Positions 62,846 through 64,000 of a stretch of 64,000 nucleotides of DNA are shown here, piece by piece. The DNA is from Actinomycetota bacterium (GTDB lineage: Bacteria > Actinomycetota > Acidimicrobiia > Acidimicrobiales > Ilumatobacteraceae). Every line of letters starts with the position of its first letter. The first letter of the stretch is position 1. The notes below the pieces were generated by a model that had not been told where the DNA came from, did not search any database, and saw only the letters and a list, made by a program, of their open reading frames with translations. The stretch spans positions 186,001-250,000 of the forward strand of contig JAUSLV010000002.1 in assembly GCA_030645495.1 (NCBI GenBank). The letters run 5' to 3'. The position numbers and the translations under genes are program-made.

Positions 62846-63718
62846 TTGTTGGCGCGCTGCACGTTCCCGGCCGAGGGCACCAGCGTCACGTGCGCTGTGT
62901 CGGGCGGTGCCGATTCGAGCGCGCTGCTCGTGCTGGCCGTGGCCGCCGGGCTGCAGGTCACCGCGGTGCACGTGGACCACGGGCTGCGGCCGGGTTCGGC
63001 GCACGAGGCCGAGATCGTGCGGGCCACCGCCGAACGCTTCGGCGCGGCCTTCCACGCCCTGCGCGTCGACCTGGCCGACGGACCGAACCTGGAGGAGCGT
63101 GCCCGCGAGGCCCGGCTGGCGGTGCTGCCACCCGAGGCGCTCACCGGGCACACGGCCGACGACCAGGCCGAGACCGTGCTGGTGAACCTGCTGCGCGGGG
63201 CGGGCACCCGCGGCCTGTCGGCGATGCGGCCGGGGCCCCGCCGCCCGCTGCTGGCGCTGCGCCGCACCGACACCGAGGCGCTGTGCGCGGCGTTCGCGGT
63301 GCAGGTGGTGCACGACCCCAGCAACCACGATCCACGGCACCTGCGCAACCGTGTGCGCCACGAGCTGCTGCCGCTGATGGCCCAGCTCGCGCAGCGCGAC
63401 GTGGCGGCGCTGTTGGCCCGCCAGGCCGATCTGGCCCGCGACGAGAGCGACCTGCTCGACGCGCTGGCCGCGCAGCTCGACCCCACCGATGCCAAGGCAC
63501 TCACCGCCGCCCCGGTGCCGCTTGCTCGGCGGGTGATCCGCCGGTGGCTCACCGGCACCCACCCGCCCGATGCGGCAACGGTGGAGCGGGTGCTGGCCGT
63601 GGCCCGCGGCGCGGTGGCGGGCACCGACGTGGGCGCCGGCAGACGGGTGGAGCGCAGCCGGCAACGGCTCTCGCTGGTATCGCCCCAGGCCCCGACGAAC
63701 CCTCCCGAGAACGAGTAA
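62846..63718 (+). CDS. tilS: tRNA(Ile)-lysidine synthetase
   Basis: About 290-residue enzyme that puts lysidine at C34 of tRNA-Ile(CAU), needed for AUA decoding. The ATP PP-loop is VSGGADSSALLVLA; HVDHGLRPGSAHEAE, GHTADDQAETVLVNLLRGAGTRGL and DPSNHDPRHLRNRVRHELLP are family-typical. The C-terminal tRNA domain is short, as in other actinobacteria. No ATG or GTG precedes the PP-loop; TTG at 62846 is used here. The frame is open from a CTG at 62780 that overlaps the small gene's stop (CTGA), a possible unusual start. Confidence 0.88.
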   Translation: MLARCTFPAEGTSVTCAVSGGADSSALLVLAVAAGLQVTAVHVDHGLRPGSAHEAEIVRATAERFGAAFHALRVDLADGPNLEERAREARLAVLPPEALTGHTADDQAETVLVNLLRGAGTRGLSAMRPGPRRPLLALRRTDTEALCAAFAVQVVHDPSNHDPRHLRNRVRHELLPLMAQLAQRDVAALLARQADLARDESDLLDALAAQLDPTDAKALTAAPVPLARRVIRRWLTGTHPPDAATVERVLAVARGAVAGTDVGAGRRVERSRQRLSLVSPQAPTNPPENE

Positions 63719-63762
63719 CCTCACCGGAACATTCGTTGCTCTAATCCGTGGAGGAAGGCTGT

Positions 63763-64000
63763 ATGCCTCCCAGGCTGCGCGGGAAGTGGGCGTTGGGCAT
63801 CACGCCGCGCAACTTCACGTGGTTCATGAAGGACAAGCTCGCCGTGTGCGAGCGACCCGGTGGATATGGCGACAACCATCGTCGTGTCCGCCGCCAAGAA
63901 GAGATCATCTGGCTGCGTGAGAACGGCTTCGGCTGCGTCATCAGCATCATCCCCGCGCCGCACAACCTGCACAACTACGACGAGTTGGGCCTGCGCTACA
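63763..64000 (+). CDS. Start of a dual-specificity-phosphatase-like gene, cut by window edge
   Basis: 79 residues to the edge. GGAGGAAGG (63750-63758) precedes the ATG. The visible part, LGITPRNFTWFMKDKLAVCERPGG and EEIIWLRENGFGCVISIIPAPHNL, fits the N-terminus of dual-specificity or tyrosine-phosphatase-like proteins before the active site. The P-loop (CxxxxxR) would lie beyond the window, so activity is unproven. Confidence 0.6.
   Translation, partial: MPPRLRGKWALGITPRNFTWFMKDKLAVCERPGGYGDNHRRVRRQEEIIWLRENGFGCVISIIPAPHNLHNYDELGLRY

Overview
This 64 kb window is GC-rich chromosomal DNA of an actinobacterium. The lineage is my inference. It rests on a coproporphyrin-type heme enzyme (ChdC/HemQ), an F420-dependent reductase-like protein, a SigH/SigR-RsrA redox switch, a PAC2 protein, a DUF664 (mycothiol-linked type) DinB protein, a DUF3263/LytR_C pair and the UPF0182 + PDZ/Lon neighbourhood known from Mycobacterium. 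The class Acidimicrobiia would fit but cannot be proven here. Many genes have a TAnnnT hexamer only 6-8 bases before the start codon and no ribosome binding site, so leaderless mRNAs are probably common.

Layout. 1-6.1 kb: two LytR-CpsA-Psr (LCP) cell-wall ligase genes alternate with secreted acidic proteins, a His-rich Cys-free methyltransferase and a lipoprotein. 6.2-12.3 kb: a tryptophanase with a structured leader, a long inverted-repeat element, an MFS exporter, a Nudix hydrolase and a P-type cation ATPase. 12.4-20.2 kb: an F420-type reductase, a coiled-coil protein, UPF0182, an unusual DivIVA-like protein with a phage Mu F-like C-terminus, and a PDZ/Lon protease. 20.2-25.5 kb: a PAS/GAF/EAL c-di-GMP phosphodiesterase, two small genes and GDP-fucose synthase.

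26.2-32.4 kb is a compact arsenic-resistance island. An ArsR-phosphatase fusion, GAPDH and ArsJ overlap by 4 bases each. They are followed by a second ArsR divergent from an ArsI-type C-As lyase gene and an Acr3 efflux gene, and by an MFS gene that overlaps acr3 tail to tail. Together the genes could handle arsenate (GAPDH makes 1-arseno-3-phosphoglycerate, ArsJ exports it), arsenite (Acr3) and trivalent organoarsenicals (ArsI).

32.5-42.3 kb holds scattered housekeeping and accessory genes: TetR, an orphan adenine methyltransferase, VOC, an aldolase, DinB, an ECF sigma remnant, GNAT, PAC2, Nudix, a substrate-binding lipoprotein, ChdC, FdhD and an aquaporin. At 42.4-44.0 kb a CIRCE-controlled groEL without groES carries an in-frame TAG in place of a lysine codon. 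44.1-54.2 kb: MoaD/ThiS, glycerate kinase, an amidohydrolase, LytR_C, DUF3263, uridine kinase, PhzF, PurU, tRNA-Thr(UGU), an EF-G paralogue, MarR and sigma factor/RsrA.

54.3-62.6 kb is a run of eight overlapping genes for a surface glycan: glycosyltransferases, a flippase, an MFS protein, a DUF2334 deacetylase-like protein and an unassigned protein. The window ends with a 48-residue membrane protein, tilS and the start of a phosphatase-like gene.
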